A stretch of 40,051 nt of DNA, taken from NCBI GenBank assembly GCA_905372135.1, contig CAJPNS010000005.1, positions 1-40,051 on the forward strand, written 5' to 3'. Positions 8,603 through 16,875 of this stretch are shown here, piece by piece (position 1 is the first letter of the stretch; every line of letters starts with the position of its first letter). The notes below the pieces were generated by a model, which saw only the letters and a list, made by a program, of their open reading frames with translations, made no database searches and had not been told where the DNA came from. This stretch comes from Porphyromonadaceae bacterium. Its GTDB lineage: Bacteria > Bacteroidota > Bacteroidia > Bacteroidales > Paludibacteraceae. Position numbers and translations under genes: made by a program.

Positions 8603-9577
8603 CTATATGATTTTTTCTTTGTTCAATATGGTATCTATAATCGAACGTTTTTTGATGTAATAAGACATATATCTCTCTTTTTTACTGTTGTATATGTCGT
8701 CTATTGCTATCATAATACCTGTATCGTATATGTTACCGAAGTCGGGGTCGAAACACGTCCCAAACGATTTCATCGTGCTTGCAAGTTCGATGTAGGCTTT
8801 TATCAGTGCGGGTATACGTTCGTTATACTCCTTAAGGTAATTTGTTAATACTCTGAAGTTTTCGCTTGCCGAAGAGTTCAGAGTAAACATCTGTTCGAAT
8901 TTAATAATGTATTCTTCCGGTATTGCTTCTTCTCTGATAGGTACGAATAGTTTGTCTTTGTCTTCGAAGAAGTATTTCAAGAAAAATGTGATTGCATACC
9001 GAGCCTCTACCTTCATTTTGGGATATATGGTCACTTTGCCTACCATATATTTTACGTCGTCGTTGTTTCCAAGCATAGCCCCGATACCGTCCCAAAGGTT
9101 ATCGAGGGCATATAGGCTTTTGAGCCCTCCTTTGTACGACTGATATTTAGGTTGAATGAACGCTCGTCCGAGTTCGATAGTGTAGGGTAGGTAGTCGGAA
9201 ATATATTTATTCGATGCTCGAAAAATATGGCTCATCGGCATAATGGGATTTCCCTCCGTATCGAAAGCAGCATCTTTACCGCACAAAAATCTGTATCCTC
9301 CTATAATCTCTCTCTTTTCGGGGTTCCAGACTATTAGCTGTTTGAAAGGCTTTTCTAACGAGTCGTACTCGTCGAGGTCAAACGATTTGCCACTACCTCC
9401 GCCGCTGTTGCGAAACGATAGTTCTCGCAGTCGTCCAATCTCTCTGAGGGTGTTTGGAGCATTATGTGAGTCGACTATATAGATTTCATTATTAGCTCTT
9501 TGCGTCTTACACAAGAGTTTGTCTTCAAGTTCTCTTACGATAAGTTTGTCTTCTACCGATGATATTAGTCTGACCAT
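8603..9577 (-). CDS. glsB: GNAT-fold N-acyltransferase, GlsB/OlsB-like
   Basis: A 324-residue acyltransferase of the family often annotated as hemolysin-like or ornithine-acyl[ACP] N-acyltransferase. In Bacteroides the homologue GlsB attaches the first 3-hydroxy fatty acid to glycine to make glycine lipids of the membrane. Visible features: LRELSFRNSGGGSGKSFDLD near residue 50, the IVWN..REIIGGYRF strand, and the YTIELGRAFIQPKYQ segment typical of this acyltransferase family. The ATG at 9577 is preferred; the frame can be extended upstream to a TTG at 9586 with no other support. It is the first gene of a three-gene run. The partner O-acyltransferase GlsA, adjacent in Bacteroides as far as I recall, is not present here. 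Confidence 0.8.
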   Translation of the reverse strand: MVRLISSVEDKLIVRELEDKLLCKTQRANNEIYIVDSHNAPNTLREIGRLRELSFRNSGGGSGKSFDLDEYDSLEKPFKQLIVWNPEKREIIGGYRFLCGKDAAFDTEGNPIMPMSHIFRASNKYISDYLPYTIELGRAFIQPKYQSYKGGLKSLYALDNLWDGIGAMLGNNDDVKYMVGKVTIYPKMKVEARYAITFFLKYFFEDKDKLFVPIREEAIPEEYIIKFEQMFTLNSSASENFRVLTNYLKEYNERIPALIKAYIELASTMKSFGTCFDPDFGNIYDTGIMIAIDDIYNSKKERYMSYYIKKRSIIDTILNKEKII

Positions 9578-9611
9578 AATGTGCAATAAATCGAATTGAA
9601 TATTCGACTCG

Positions 9612-9619
9612 CAAAGATA
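9612..9619 (-). promoter_or_regulatory. Promoter -7 box TATCTTTG for the glsB-DUF3109-amidase run
   Basis: The minus strand reads TATCTTTG, 35 bases upstream of the glsB ATG. No comparable box was noticed before the two downstream genes. Confidence 0.65.
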
Positions 9620-9662
9620 ATCATTTTTTTATAAGATATTAAATACTAAATGTAGATTGTGT

Positions 9663-9710
9663 GCAAAAAAGAAAAACAACTTCCAAATACCTCTGTCGGT
9701 ACCGAAAGTT
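9663..9710 (-). terminator. Terminator of tRNA-Gln
   Basis: On the minus strand an imperfect stem (arms 9710-9698 and 9691-9678, AACTT/AAGTT at the base) is followed by GTTTTTCTTTTTT. Confidence 0.6.
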
Positions 9711-9722
9711 GCTCTTTTATTG

Positions 9723-9793
9723 TTGCCTTGCAAGGATTCGAACCCAGACAAGCAGTGCCAGAAACTGATGTGCTACCATTACACTACAAGGCA
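9723..9793 (-). tRNA. tRNA-Gln(CTG)
   Basis: The minus strand folds as a cloverleaf: acceptor TGCCTTG/CAAGGCA plus discriminator A, D arm GTGT...GCAC, anticodon stem TCAGT/ACTGC with loop TTCTGGC (anticodon CTG, codon CAG), and T loop TTCGAAT. The D arm GTGTAATGGTAGCAC is typical of Bacteroidota tRNA-Gln. T-stem pair 50-64 and anticodon-stem pair 27-43 look mismatched. CCA is not encoded. Confidence 0.88.
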
Positions 9794-9809
9794 ATATCTT
9801 TTCGAAAGA

Positions 9810-9817
9810 CAAAGGTA
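9810..9817 (-). promoter_or_regulatory. Promoter -7 box TACCTTTG for tRNA-Gln
   Basis: The minus strand reads TACCTTTG, 16 bases upstream of the mature tRNA 5' end. Confidence 0.65.
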
Positions 9818-9854
9818 GTATATTTTTTCGAAATGATAAAAATATTTTTTTGAT

Positions 9855-9862
9855 TAATTTTG
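9855..9862 (+). promoter_or_regulatory. Promoter -7 box TAATTTTG for yigZ
   Basis: Full TAnnTTTG match, 45 bases upstream of the yigZ ATG. Confidence 0.6.
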
Positions 9863-9907
9863 TCGCAACGACCAAAAAACATATTGTTTTTCATCAATCG
9901 GCTATAA

Positions 9908-10504
9908 ATGAATAGTTTTCTTACAATCAAAAACGAGTCGCAAGGATTATTCAAAGACAAAGGGAGCAAATTTTTGTCGTTTGCTTTTCCTATCGATAGT
10001 GTCGATAGCGCTATGGAGCATATCGATATTGTACGTCGTAAGTATTTCGATGCCCGCCACGTGTGCTATGCTTATATGCTTGGTTGTAATAGAGATACAT
10101 ATAGGGTTAACGACGACGGTGAGCCTTCGGGGACAGCCGGACGGCCAATACTCGGACAAATCAATTCTAAGTGTCTTACCGATGTATTGATAGTGGTGGT
10201 ACGCTATTTCGGTGGTACTCTGCTCGGTACGTCGGGACTCATAAATGCTTACAAAATGGCTGCCCTCGATGCTATCGAAAATACGCAAATAGTCGAAATC
10301 CCTATCGAAAGACGTTTTACCGTCGCTTGCCAATACGAAAATATGAATTTTATAATGAGACTTATCAAAGACTTTGATATCAAAGTCTTGTCGCAACAAC
10401 AAACCTCCGATTGCAGATTTACTCTCAGTTGTAGGCAAGAGTTTGTAGATGCTGTGTCGGAGCGTCTCAAGGGCAATCATCTCATATCTTTCGAGATGCT
10501 ATAA
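9908..10504 (+). CDS. yigZ: YigZ/IMPACT family protein (UPF0029)
   Basis: A 198-residue cytoplasmic protein of the YigZ/IMPACT family. The N-terminal UPF0029 domain is recognised from KDKGSKFLSFAFPI, the RKYFDARHVCYAY segment, the NDDGEPSGTAGRPIL loop and VVVRYFGGTLLGTSGLI. The C-terminal half (from about residue 135) matches the DUF1949 ferredoxin-like fold that accompanies it. Eukaryotic IMPACT acts in translational control; the bacterial role is not settled. It has a single-gene layout with its own -7 box and converges with rplY. Confidence 0.92.
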   Translation: MNSFLTIKNESQGLFKDKGSKFLSFAFPIDSVDSAMEHIDIVRRKYFDARHVCYAYMLGCNRDTYRVNDDGEPSGTAGRPILGQINSKCLTDVLIVVVRYFGGTLLGTSGLINAYKMAALDAIENTQIVEIPIERRFTVACQYENMNFIMRLIKDFDIKVLSQQQTSDCRFTLSCRQEFVDAVSERLKGNHLISFEML

Positions 10505-10535
10505 ACCTACCTACTATCAGGTTTACCAAAGGTAT

Positions 10536-10574
10536 AAAAAATCGAAGGCTATCTGTAATTTAGATAACCTCCGA
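10536..10574 (-). terminator. Terminator of rplY
   Basis: On the minus strand TCGGAGGTTATCT (10574-10562) pairs, with two G-T wobbles, with AGATAGCCTTCGA (10554-10542) and is followed by TTTTTT. A small AAACCT/AGGTTT hairpin at about 10503-10524 may serve yigZ on the plus strand. Confidence 0.75.
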
Positions 10575-10603
10575 CTTAAAGTTGCTTGAAAATATCTGTT
10601 TTT

Positions 10604-11287
10604 CTAATTGGCTTGGCTTGCTTCAGGAGCAGCCGCTTCGGTAGCTGTCGTTTCAGGAGTTGCCGACATAGCACTACGTGTTACGACTACAGCACATACT
10701 ACATTGTCGGGAGCATTGAGCATAGTAAGGTTGTCGTATTGCAGATGTTTTACCTGAATAGCCTTACCGAGCTCTAAGTTTTCTACGTTTATATGTAGAC
10801 TTTCGGGAATATTTTCCAATAGACCTTTCACTTTGAGCTTCCTCGAAACAAGATTGAGTTTACCACCCGCACGTACACCGGCAGCAAATCCGTCTAAAAC
10901 AACCGGAACTTCGATAGTAATAGGCTTATCTTCGAATACGGTAAGGAAATCCATATGCAATATTTCGTCGGTAACAGGGTGAAGCTGAATCTCTTTCAAG
11001 ATTGCTTTCTGAACTTTACCATTGATATTTAGCTCTACTGCAAATATATCGGGAGTGTATACCAACTTACGTATAGCGTCGAACGTTACGACGAAGTTTG
11101 TAACAATTGTTCCCTTTCCTTGTTGTTCTACCAATATCTGGCCATCTTCCAATTTGCCTTCGTAAGGCAATTCTACTGATTTATAGCCATAAAGTACTGC
11201 AGGGATAAAACCTTCTTTACGTAGTGCACTTACTGCTTTTTTGCCAACTGAGGTTCTTGGCTTGCCTTCTAATTTGAATGTCTTCAT
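10604..11287 (-). CDS. rplY: 50S ribosomal protein L25 (general stress protein Ctc type)
   Basis: Binds 5S rRNA in the large ribosomal subunit. At 227 residues it is the long, two-domain TL5/Ctc form: an N-terminal L25 domain (about 1-93: GKPRTSVGKKAVSALRKEG, PAVLYGY) and a C-terminal TL5 domain (about 100-190: HMDFLTV, PITIEVPVVLDG, GLLENIPE). The last 25 residues are a low-complexity Ala/Thr/Glu tail. Its own -7 box lies at 11378-11385 and a terminator follows. In other Bacteroidales the peptidyl-tRNA hydrolase gene often sits beside it, as I recall; here it does not. Confidence 0.93.
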   Translation of the reverse strand: MKTFKLEGKPRTSVGKKAVSALRKEGFIPAVLYGYKSVELPYEGKLEDGQILVEQQGKGTIVTNFVVTFDAIRKLVYTPDIFAVELNINGKVQKAILKEIQLHPVTDEILHMDFLTVFEDKPITIEVPVVLDGFAAGVRAGGKLNLVSRKLKVKGLLENIPESLHINVENLELGKAIQVKHLQYDNLTMLNAPDNVVCAVVVTRSAMSATPETTATEAAAPEASQAN

Positions 11288-11377
11288 TCTAAAACTGATT
11301 TTTTGTGTTACTCAAAATTAATTAATTAAATAATACTAATTTCCCATACACATCTTTTGTTCGGGACAAAAAGTCTG

Positions 11378-11385
11378 CAAAGGTA
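11378..11385 (-). promoter_or_regulatory. Promoter -7 box TACCTTTG for rplY
   Basis: The minus strand reads TACCTTTG, 91 bases upstream of the rplY ATG. Confidence 0.6.
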
Positions 11386-11419
11386 ATACTTTTTTCCGGT
11401 AAAAAAGCAATATTAATAT

Positions 11420-11947
11420 CTACTTTTTGTTGTAGACCCCGATAATTTCAGCTTTCGATACTATATTTGCCCCGCCCAGCTCTCCGTTATTATACTCTTT
11501 CAAAAATATGCGGAAATGTTTTGTCATATCGGCTTTTAGAGTCATTTTTTTACTATCTTCGATATGGTATGCAAATGTTACCGGCTCCGACGACACGTCG
11601 ACTCCAGCAAGAGTCAATACGCTGAAATTCACTATTATTCCCTCAGGAGTATGCTTATAGGTAAATGTTCCCGTAGTGTTGTCGTAAGTCATTGTACCAG
11701 TGCTGTCTGTATTGAATACCATTGTGTTTGGCATCTTGAATCCGCTTTTTTTGATAATGGTACCTATGAGTCCACCAATTATGCCTGCTTCTATCTTCAG
11801 GTCGTCTTCGTTTGCCGATACCCAAGTGCCTATAAGTGCTTGAGGATTATTGTTGTCCAAGTCGGGGAATTTTTTTTTACACGATGTGATTCCCAGAATC
11901 ACAATCAATATTGTAGCTATTAATGCTTTACGATTTTTTAGTTGCAT
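11420..11947 (-). CDS. DUF4923/lipocalin-like lipoprotein
   Basis: A 175-residue lipoprotein. The signal peptide ends in the lipobox ITSC (C23), followed by KKK. The mature part begins with a lipocalin-like strand (ALIGTWVSANEDDLKIEAG). It continues with alternating strands (GTMTYDNTTGTFTYKHT), resembling the DUF4923 proteins of Bacteroidales, which are small envelope beta-sheet proteins of unknown role. It lies 35 bases downstream of the DegT gene on the same strand. No separate TAnnTTTG box was seen, so it may be cotranscribed with it. The family assignment is from memory of the motif pattern. Confidence 0.65.
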   Translation of the reverse strand: MQLKNRKALIATILIVILGITSCKKKFPDLDNNNPQALIGTWVSANEDDLKIEAGIIGGLIGTIIKKSGFKMPNTMVFNTDSTGTMTYDNTTGTFTYKHTPEGIIVNFSVLTLAGVDVSSEPVTFAYHIEDSKKMTLKADMTKHFRIFLKEYNNGELGGANIVSKAEIIGVYNKK

Positions 11948-11982
11948 AAAAGTATGATTATTAGTTATATGTGTGAAATTAA

Positions 11983-13122
11983 TTAGATTTTACAATGAGA
12001 TATGATATCCAACAAATTAGTAGCGATATAGTCGAGTTGCTCCTCGTCGAGTTCGGTGTGCATAGGAAGCGAACATACCGTACAGGAGAGCTTTTCGGCT
12101 ATCGGTAGATTGTATTGTTTGTTGCTCAGATTTTTGTATGCTGTTTGCAAATGTATCGGTATCGGATAATATATCATCATCGGTATTCCCTTCTGAGTCA
12201 TTTCGTCGATAAGTTTTTTGCGGTCTACTCCCTCAAGACGTAGCGTATACTGGTGGAACGAATGTGTGCTATACGACGCAACGACTGGAGTTTTGATACT
12301 GCTATAGCCTGCAAATCGCTTATTGTAATACGCTGCAGCACTTTGGCGGTTTGCTATATATTCTTCTAAATGAGGTAGTTTAGCATCGAGTACAGCTGCT
12401 TGGATACTGTCGAGTCGCGAATTGACTCCGATTGCATCGTGGTGGTAACGTACTTTCATACCATGATTGGCTATTATAGATATATGTTCGGCAAGTTCGC
12501 TATTATTGGTAAACAAAGCACCGCCATCGCCGTAGCAACCAAGATTTTTCGAAGGGAAAAACGACGTACAGCCTATATCTCCTATCGTACCCGAATGTTG
12601 TCTGTTGCCGTTGCCGAATATGTATCTCGAACCCATCGATTGGCAGGCATCTTCCACTACATAGATATTGTGTTTTTTAGCAATCTTCATAATAGCCTCC
12701 ATATCGGCGTTTTGACCGAAAAGATGCACCGGTACGATAGCTTTTGTCTTCGGAGTAATTGCTCGTTCGAGAGCCTGTATATCAATACAAAATGTATCTT
12801 CGTCTACATCGACAAGTACGGGAGTAAGCCCCAAAAGAGCCACTACCTCTGCCGTAGCAATAAACGTGAAGGTAGATGTTATTACTTCGTCGCCTGGTCT
12901 GAGTCCCAATGCCATAAGAGCTATTTGTAGGGCATCTGTACCGTTGGCTACCGGTATTACGTGTTTTACACCAAGATACGTCTCCAGATGTCTCTGAAAT
13001 TCGGCTACCTTATCGCCCTTTACAAACGACGAACTCTCTATTACGGAAGCAATACCGCTATCTACTTCGTTCTTTATTTTTAGATATTGGCTGTGTAAAT
13101 CAACCATTTGTATTTTTTTCAT
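11983..13122 (-). CDS. DegT/DnrJ/EryC1/StrS family PLP aminotransferase
   Basis: A 379-residue aminotransferase of nucleotide-sugar metabolism; these enzymes aminate keto-sugars used in glycans, lipopolysaccharide or antibiotics. The PLP-binding lysine is K192 in TSFFPSKNLGCYGDGGA. The cofactor-phosphate segment is VANGTDALQIAL near residue 58, and VEDACQSMGS near 155 carries the Asp that contacts the PLP ring. The C-terminal domain (ANHGMKVRYHHDAIGVNSR) is typical. No other sugar-modifying or glycosyltransferase genes lie nearby, so the substrate cannot be guessed from context. Confidence 0.9.
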   Translation of the reverse strand: MKKIQMVDLHSQYLKIKNEVDSGIASVIESSSFVKGDKVAEFQRHLETYLGVKHVIPVANGTDALQIALMALGLRPGDEVITSTFTFIATAEVVALLGLTPVLVDVDEDTFCIDIQALERAITPKTKAIVPVHLFGQNADMEAIMKIAKKHNIYVVEDACQSMGSRYIFGNGNRQHSGTIGDIGCTSFFPSKNLGCYGDGGALFTNNSELAEHISIIANHGMKVRYHHDAIGVNSRLDSIQAAVLDAKLPHLEEYIANRQSAAAYYNKRFAGYSSIKTPVVASYSTHSFHQYTLRLEGVDRKKLIDEMTQKGIPMMIYYPIPIHLQTAYKNLSNKQYNLPIAEKLSCTVCSLPMHTELDEEQLDYIATNLLDIISHCKI

Positions 13123-13168
13123 GTCTATCTCGTTGGTATCTAATGATTTTACCTGATTAACTGGTATG

Positions 13169-13176
13169 CAAAGATA
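13169..13176 (-). promoter_or_regulatory. Promoter -7 box TATCTTTG for the DegT gene
   Basis: The minus strand reads TATCTTTG, 47 bases upstream of the DegT-family start. Confidence 0.6.
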
Positions 13177-13225
13177 ATAATTTCCTATAAAAAAATCTTA
13201 ACTTTTGTCTCTCGTAAAAAATAAT

Positions 13226-13233
13226 TAATTTTG
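13226..13233 (+). promoter_or_regulatory. Promoter -7 box TAATTTTG for yicC-nadD
   Basis: Full TAnnTTTG match, 25 bases upstream of the yicC ATG, giving a very short leader. Confidence 0.65.
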
Positions 13234-13257
13234 TGGCACTAAAAAATACTACGTTTT

Positions 13258-14142
13258 ATGCTAAAATCAATGACGGGGTACGGTAGAGTTACCAAAATAC
13301 TGGAAGACAAGAAGATAAGTTGCGAGATTAAATCACTTAATAGTAAACAGATAGATATAAGTCTCAAATTACCTGCAAATTACCGCGAATACGAACTCGA
13401 ATATAGAAGCCTGATAGCTAAGCATATAGTGCGAGGTAAAGTCGATGTCGTTGTCACCATAGAAGAAGATTCTTTCAAGAACCGACCTCTGATAAACAAA
13501 TCGGTAATAAAAGCATATTACGAGCAGATAAAAAATATATCGAACGATATATCGATACCTGAACCCTGCTCGGACAATTGGTTTCGGATATTGCTCTCTA
13601 TGCCCGATGTATATCATACAGATATGGTATCTGCATCGAACGAAGACTCTGCCGAGATATTGTCTGTGGTAAAAGACTCGCTTTCGGCTTTCGACAAATT
13701 CAGGCAACAAGAGGGTGATACGTTGGAAGTGTTTCTAAAAGAGCGTATTAAACGTATATCGCTGTTGCTGGCAGAAGTGGATAAATACGAAAAAGAACGT
13801 GTACAGCGTATAAAAGAACGTATCTTAGACGAACTTAAGCAGCTGAATGCCAAGTCGGATATAATAGACCAGAATCGTTTGGAGCAAGAGATGATTTTTT
13901 ATATCGAAAAACTCGATATAAGCGAAGAAAAATCGCGTCTTAAATGCCACCTCGAATATTTCGTCAATACTATCGATGCCGAACAAAATCAAGGCAAAAA
14001 GCTCGGCTTCATATCGCAAGAGATTGGACGAGAGATAAATACACTTGGCTCAAAATCAAATCACTCCGAGATACAGAAAATTGTGGTGATGATGAAAGAT
14101 GAATTGGAGCAGATAAAAGAGCAGGTACTCAATGTATTATAG
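13258..14142 (+). CDS. yicC: YicC/YloC family endoribonuclease
   Basis: A 294-residue protein of normal length for the family. It starts with the family signature MLKSMTGYGR and has an N-terminal YicC-like domain (KSLNSKQIDISLKLP) plus the C-terminal DUF1732 domain with KLGFISQEIGREINTLGSKS. E. coli YicC is an RNA endonuclease implicated in turnover of small RNAs; catalytic residues are not assigned here. It is followed 34 bases later by nadD. In other Bacteroidales I recall guanylate kinase (gmk) between the two; it is absent here. Confidence 0.92.
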   Translation: MLKSMTGYGRVTKILEDKKISCEIKSLNSKQIDISLKLPANYREYELEYRSLIAKHIVRGKVDVVVTIEEDSFKNRPLINKSVIKAYYEQIKNISNDISIPEPCSDNWFRILLSMPDVYHTDMVSASNEDSAEILSVVKDSLSAFDKFRQQEGDTLEVFLKERIKRISLLLAEVDKYEKERVQRIKERILDELKQLNAKSDIIDQNRLEQEMIFYIEKLDISEEKSRLKCHLEYFVNTIDAEQNQGKKLGFISQEIGREINTLGSKSNHSEIQKIVVMMKDELEQIKEQVLNVL

Positions 14143-14176
14143 AGTTCGCGAGAAGCTAAAAAACGATTAAAGGTCG

Positions 14177-14779
14177 ATGTCTGCAAATAGACGTAAAAGG
14201 ATAGGTATATATTCGGGCAGTTTCAATCCCGTACACAATGGTCATATATCATTAGCTAAGTACCTTCTTGATAGCGATATAGTAGATGAGGTTTGGATTG
14301 TAGTTTCGCCTCTGAATCCACTGAAGACGACTTCCGACGAACTTATAGCCGACGAATTGCGTCTGCAGATGGCGAAGATTGCTTTTGAAGGTATCAGAGA
14401 TACAAAAGTTTCGGATGTGGAGTTTCGTCTGCCACGTCCGAGTTATACCATCGATACGCTAAATTTTTTGCAAAAACAATACCCTGATTATCAGTTTTTT
14501 CTACTGATAGGGGAGGACAATATGGCTATTTTTGATAAGTGGAAAAATTACGATGAGATACTTCGTAAATACACCATATTGGTTTATCCTCGCCACGCCG
14601 ATACGAATAGCTCGGATAATGTATTGAGGCACACTAATATTCACATAATAGATGCTCCATATATAGATATATCTTCCACAGACATTCGCCGCCGTATACG
14701 GCAGCAGCAGCCATTAACGGATATGTTGCCTAAGTCTGTAATAGATTTTATAAAGTCTAATATGTTGTACGATAATTAG
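14177..14779 (+). CDS. nadD: Nicotinate-nucleotide adenylyltransferase
   Basis: Transfers AMP from ATP to nicotinate mononucleotide, a committed step of NAD synthesis in the cytoplasm. At 200 residues it is a complete nucleotidyltransferase fold: GSFNPVHNGH near the start carries the HxGH motif, RLPRPSYTIDTL matches the NadD substrate loop, and SSTDIRRRI is the C-terminal ATP-binding ISSTxIR motif. It is the second gene after yicC, likely on the same transcript. Confidence 0.95.
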   Translation: MSANRRKRIGIYSGSFNPVHNGHISLAKYLLDSDIVDEVWIVVSPLNPLKTTSDELIADELRLQMAKIAFEGIRDTKVSDVEFRLPRPSYTIDTLNFLQKQYPDYQFFLLIGEDNMAIFDKWKNYDEILRKYTILVYPRHADTNSSDNVLRHTNIHIIDAPYIDISSTDIRRRIRQQQPLTDMLPKSVIDFIKSNMLYDN

Positions 14780-14831
14780 ATATGCCGAATATTCGTTTTG
14801 TGGTAGTTTGCAATTGTGTACTATTTTATAT

Positions 14832-14839
14832 AACTTTGC
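14832..14839 (+). promoter_or_regulatory. Promoter -7 box TAACTTTG for pepD
   Basis: Full TAnnTTTG match, 51 bases upstream of the pepD ATG. Confidence 0.6.
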
Positions 14840-14890
14840 AGCCTAGTGACCGTATTACGTAGATAATAAACAAAATAAAAATATATACTT

Positions 14891-16333
14891 ATGCTAAATT
14901 TAGAACCTAAAACACTGTGGCAGTGCTTTTTTGAAATCTGCCAAGTACCGCGTCCCTCGAAAAAAGAGGAGCAAATCATCAGTTTTTTACTCGATTGGAG
15001 TAAACGTCACGGAATAGAAGCCGTAAAAGACCACGCAGGTAATGTATTGATGAAAAAGCCTGCTTCGAAAGGCTATGAAAAACGCCCGACCGTTGTGTTA
15101 CAAGCTCATATGGATATGGTGTGCGAAAAAAATAGCGATACCGTACACGACTTTATGAAAGATCCGATACAGCCATATATCGATGGCGAGTGGCTAAAAG
15201 CCAAAGGCACCACTCTCGGAGCCGATAACGGTATAGGTATGGCTGCTATGATGGCTGTGCTATTGGACGAAAATATACAGCATCCGCCACTCGAATGCCT
15301 ATTTACGGTAGACGAAGAGACAGGGCTTACAGGAGCTTTCGAGCTGAAAGCAGGATTCTTGAGCGGTAAAAGACTTCTTAACCTCGACTCCGAAGACGAT
15401 GGAGAGATTTTTATAGGTTGTGCCGGAGGAGTAGATACGCTTTCGCACTTGCCTTATAAGACGGTAGATGCTCCCAAGGAGCTGTATTACTGTAAGGTAG
15501 CAGTCAAAGGACTATGCGGAGGACACTCAGGCGACGATATCGACAAAGGTAGAGCCAATGCCAACAAGTTGCTTAATAGATTTTTGTGGGCAGTAAACCG
15601 TAAGTCGCGCATATCGATGGCAGAAATAAACGGCGGTAACCTGCGCAACGCCATTCCTCGCGAAGCCTATGCCGTGATAGGTGTCGACAAAAACTTCAAA
15701 GAAGAGCTTACCGTGATGTTAAACAAGTATATAGCCGATATTTCGGTCGAATATGCAGCTACGGAGCCAAACTTCAAAATGACAATCGATACCGTGTCTA
15801 TGCCCTCTAACGTGATAGAAAGCAGCGTAACCGATAGATTGCTTAATGCCATATATGCCTGTCCGAATGGAATCATCCGAATGAGCGACGATATGCCGGG
15901 ACTCGTAGAGACCTCTACCAACTTGGCTTCTATAAAAATGCACGACGGCAAAAATATTGAGATAGTAACCTCGCAACGAAGCAGTATCGCTTCGGCTAAA
16001 AACGATATCGCCTCTATGGTTGAGAGTGTGTTTGTATTGGCCGGTGCTAATGTAAAACATTCCGACGGCTATCCGGGCTGGAAGCCTAACCCAAATTCCG
16101 AGTTGGCACAGAAGCTCGCTGCTTCTTATAAGAAGCTTTTCAATAAAGAGGCGAAAATCAGAGCTATTCACGCCGGACTCGAATGCGGACTCTTCAGCGA
16201 AAAATACCCCGATATGGATATGGCTTCGTTTGGTCCTACGATGCGTGGAGTACACTCGCCCGACGAGCGTCTGCATATAAAAGACACCGAAAAGTTTTTC
16301 AAACTGCTTGTAGACGTGCTTGCAGATATGTAA
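14891..16333 (+). CDS. pepD: Aminoacyl-histidine dipeptidase (peptidase M20, PepD)
   Basis: A cytoplasmic di-zinc peptidase that cleaves Xaa-His and other dipeptides. At 480 residues it has the family's length. Metal and catalytic motifs appear in order: LQAHMDMVCE (His/Asp), LGADNGIGMA (bridging Asp), TVDEETGLTGA (catalytic Glu pair), NLDSEDDGEIFIG (Asp) and the C-terminal GVHSPDE (His). A dimerisation domain with CGGHSGDDI starts near residue 210. Monocistronic, with its own -7 box and terminator. Confidence 0.94.
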   Translation: MLNLEPKTLWQCFFEICQVPRPSKKEEQIISFLLDWSKRHGIEAVKDHAGNVLMKKPASKGYEKRPTVVLQAHMDMVCEKNSDTVHDFMKDPIQPYIDGEWLKAKGTTLGADNGIGMAAMMAVLLDENIQHPPLECLFTVDEETGLTGAFELKAGFLSGKRLLNLDSEDDGEIFIGCAGGVDTLSHLPYKTVDAPKELYYCKVAVKGLCGGHSGDDIDKGRANANKLLNRFLWAVNRKSRISMAEINGGNLRNAIPREAYAVIGVDKNFKEELTVMLNKYIADISVEYAATEPNFKMTIDTVSMPSNVIESSVTDRLLNAIYACPNGIIRMSDDMPGLVETSTNLASIKMHDGKNIEIVTSQRSSIASAKNDIASMVESVFVLAGANVKHSDGYPGWKPNPNSELAQKLAASYKKLFNKEAKIRAIHAGLECGLFSEKYPDMDMASFGPTMRGVHSPDERLHIKDTEKFFKLLVDVLADM

Positions 16334-16356
16334 AAACAGACTTCCAAAAGATAGAG

Positions 16357-16397
16357 AAAAGAGTTGCTTCCGTAATATTTTGGGGTAACTCTTTTTT
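16357..16397 (+). terminator. Terminator of pepD
   Basis: AAAAGAGTT (16357-16365) pairs with AACTCTTTT (ending near 16395), with TTTTTTG following. The rest of the gap to 16627 (about 230 bases) is AT-rich and holds only the promoter at 16575-16582. Confidence 0.65.
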
Positions 16398-16574
16398 GTT
16401 TATATAGATTTCATCTATAATATGCGTGTATATAAGTCAGTGTGTATATCAAATGTGTTTGCGCACATATAAGATAGTCAATATTATATGGCAAATAAAT
16501 CTTTGATGAAATTTATATTGATACGAATATGCATTTTTATATCGAATTTATTTTTCCGAACCACATAAAATGAT

Positions 16575-16582
16575 TATATTTG
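16575..16582 (+). promoter_or_regulatory. Promoter -7 box TATATTTG of the oxidoreductase operon
   Basis: Full TAnnTTTG match, 45 bases upstream of the ferredoxin subunit ATG. It is the only clear box seen for the four-subunit cluster. Confidence 0.65.
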
Positions 16583-16627
16583 CAAATCATTTTTTACCGA
16601 TATATACAACTAAAAATTAAATAAAAT

Positions 16628-16855
16628 ATGGCAAAAATTAAAGGAACCGTGGTAGTAGATACCGAGCGTTGCAAGGGCTGCGACCTGTGTGTGCAGGCTT
16701 GCCCTCAGAGTGTTTTGGAGTTGAACGCAAAAGTAAACTCCAAGGGTTACCATTACGCAACAATGGTAAATGAAGATTGTATTGGATGTATGTCTTGCGG
16801 AATGGTATGTCCGGACGCAGTAATCACCGTTTACAGATTTAAAGTTGATGCTTAA
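16628..16855 (+). CDS. 2-oxoacid:ferredoxin oxidoreductase, ferredoxin-like delta subunit
   Basis: A 75-residue 2[4Fe-4S] ferredoxin domain protein with two complete cluster motifs, CKGCDLCVQACP and CIGCMSCGMVCP. It passes electrons from the thiamine enzyme to ferredoxin. The first gene of the cluster; its stop is followed 20 bases later by the alpha-subunit ATG. The length and the gene order delta-alpha-beta-gamma fit the four-subunit Vor/Kor group. Confidence 0.92.
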   Translation: MAKIKGTVVVDTERCKGCDLCVQACPQSVLELNAKVNSKGYHYATMVNEDCIGCMSCGMVCPDAVITVYRFKVDA

Positions 16856-16875
16856 AATTGGAGGAAAAAAGAATT

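Noticed and set aside
10503..10524. AAACCT/AGGTTT hairpin as a full terminator of yigZ
   Set aside because: The stem is only six pairs and the following T run is absent on the plus strand, so it was mentioned only as a possibility under the rplY terminator.
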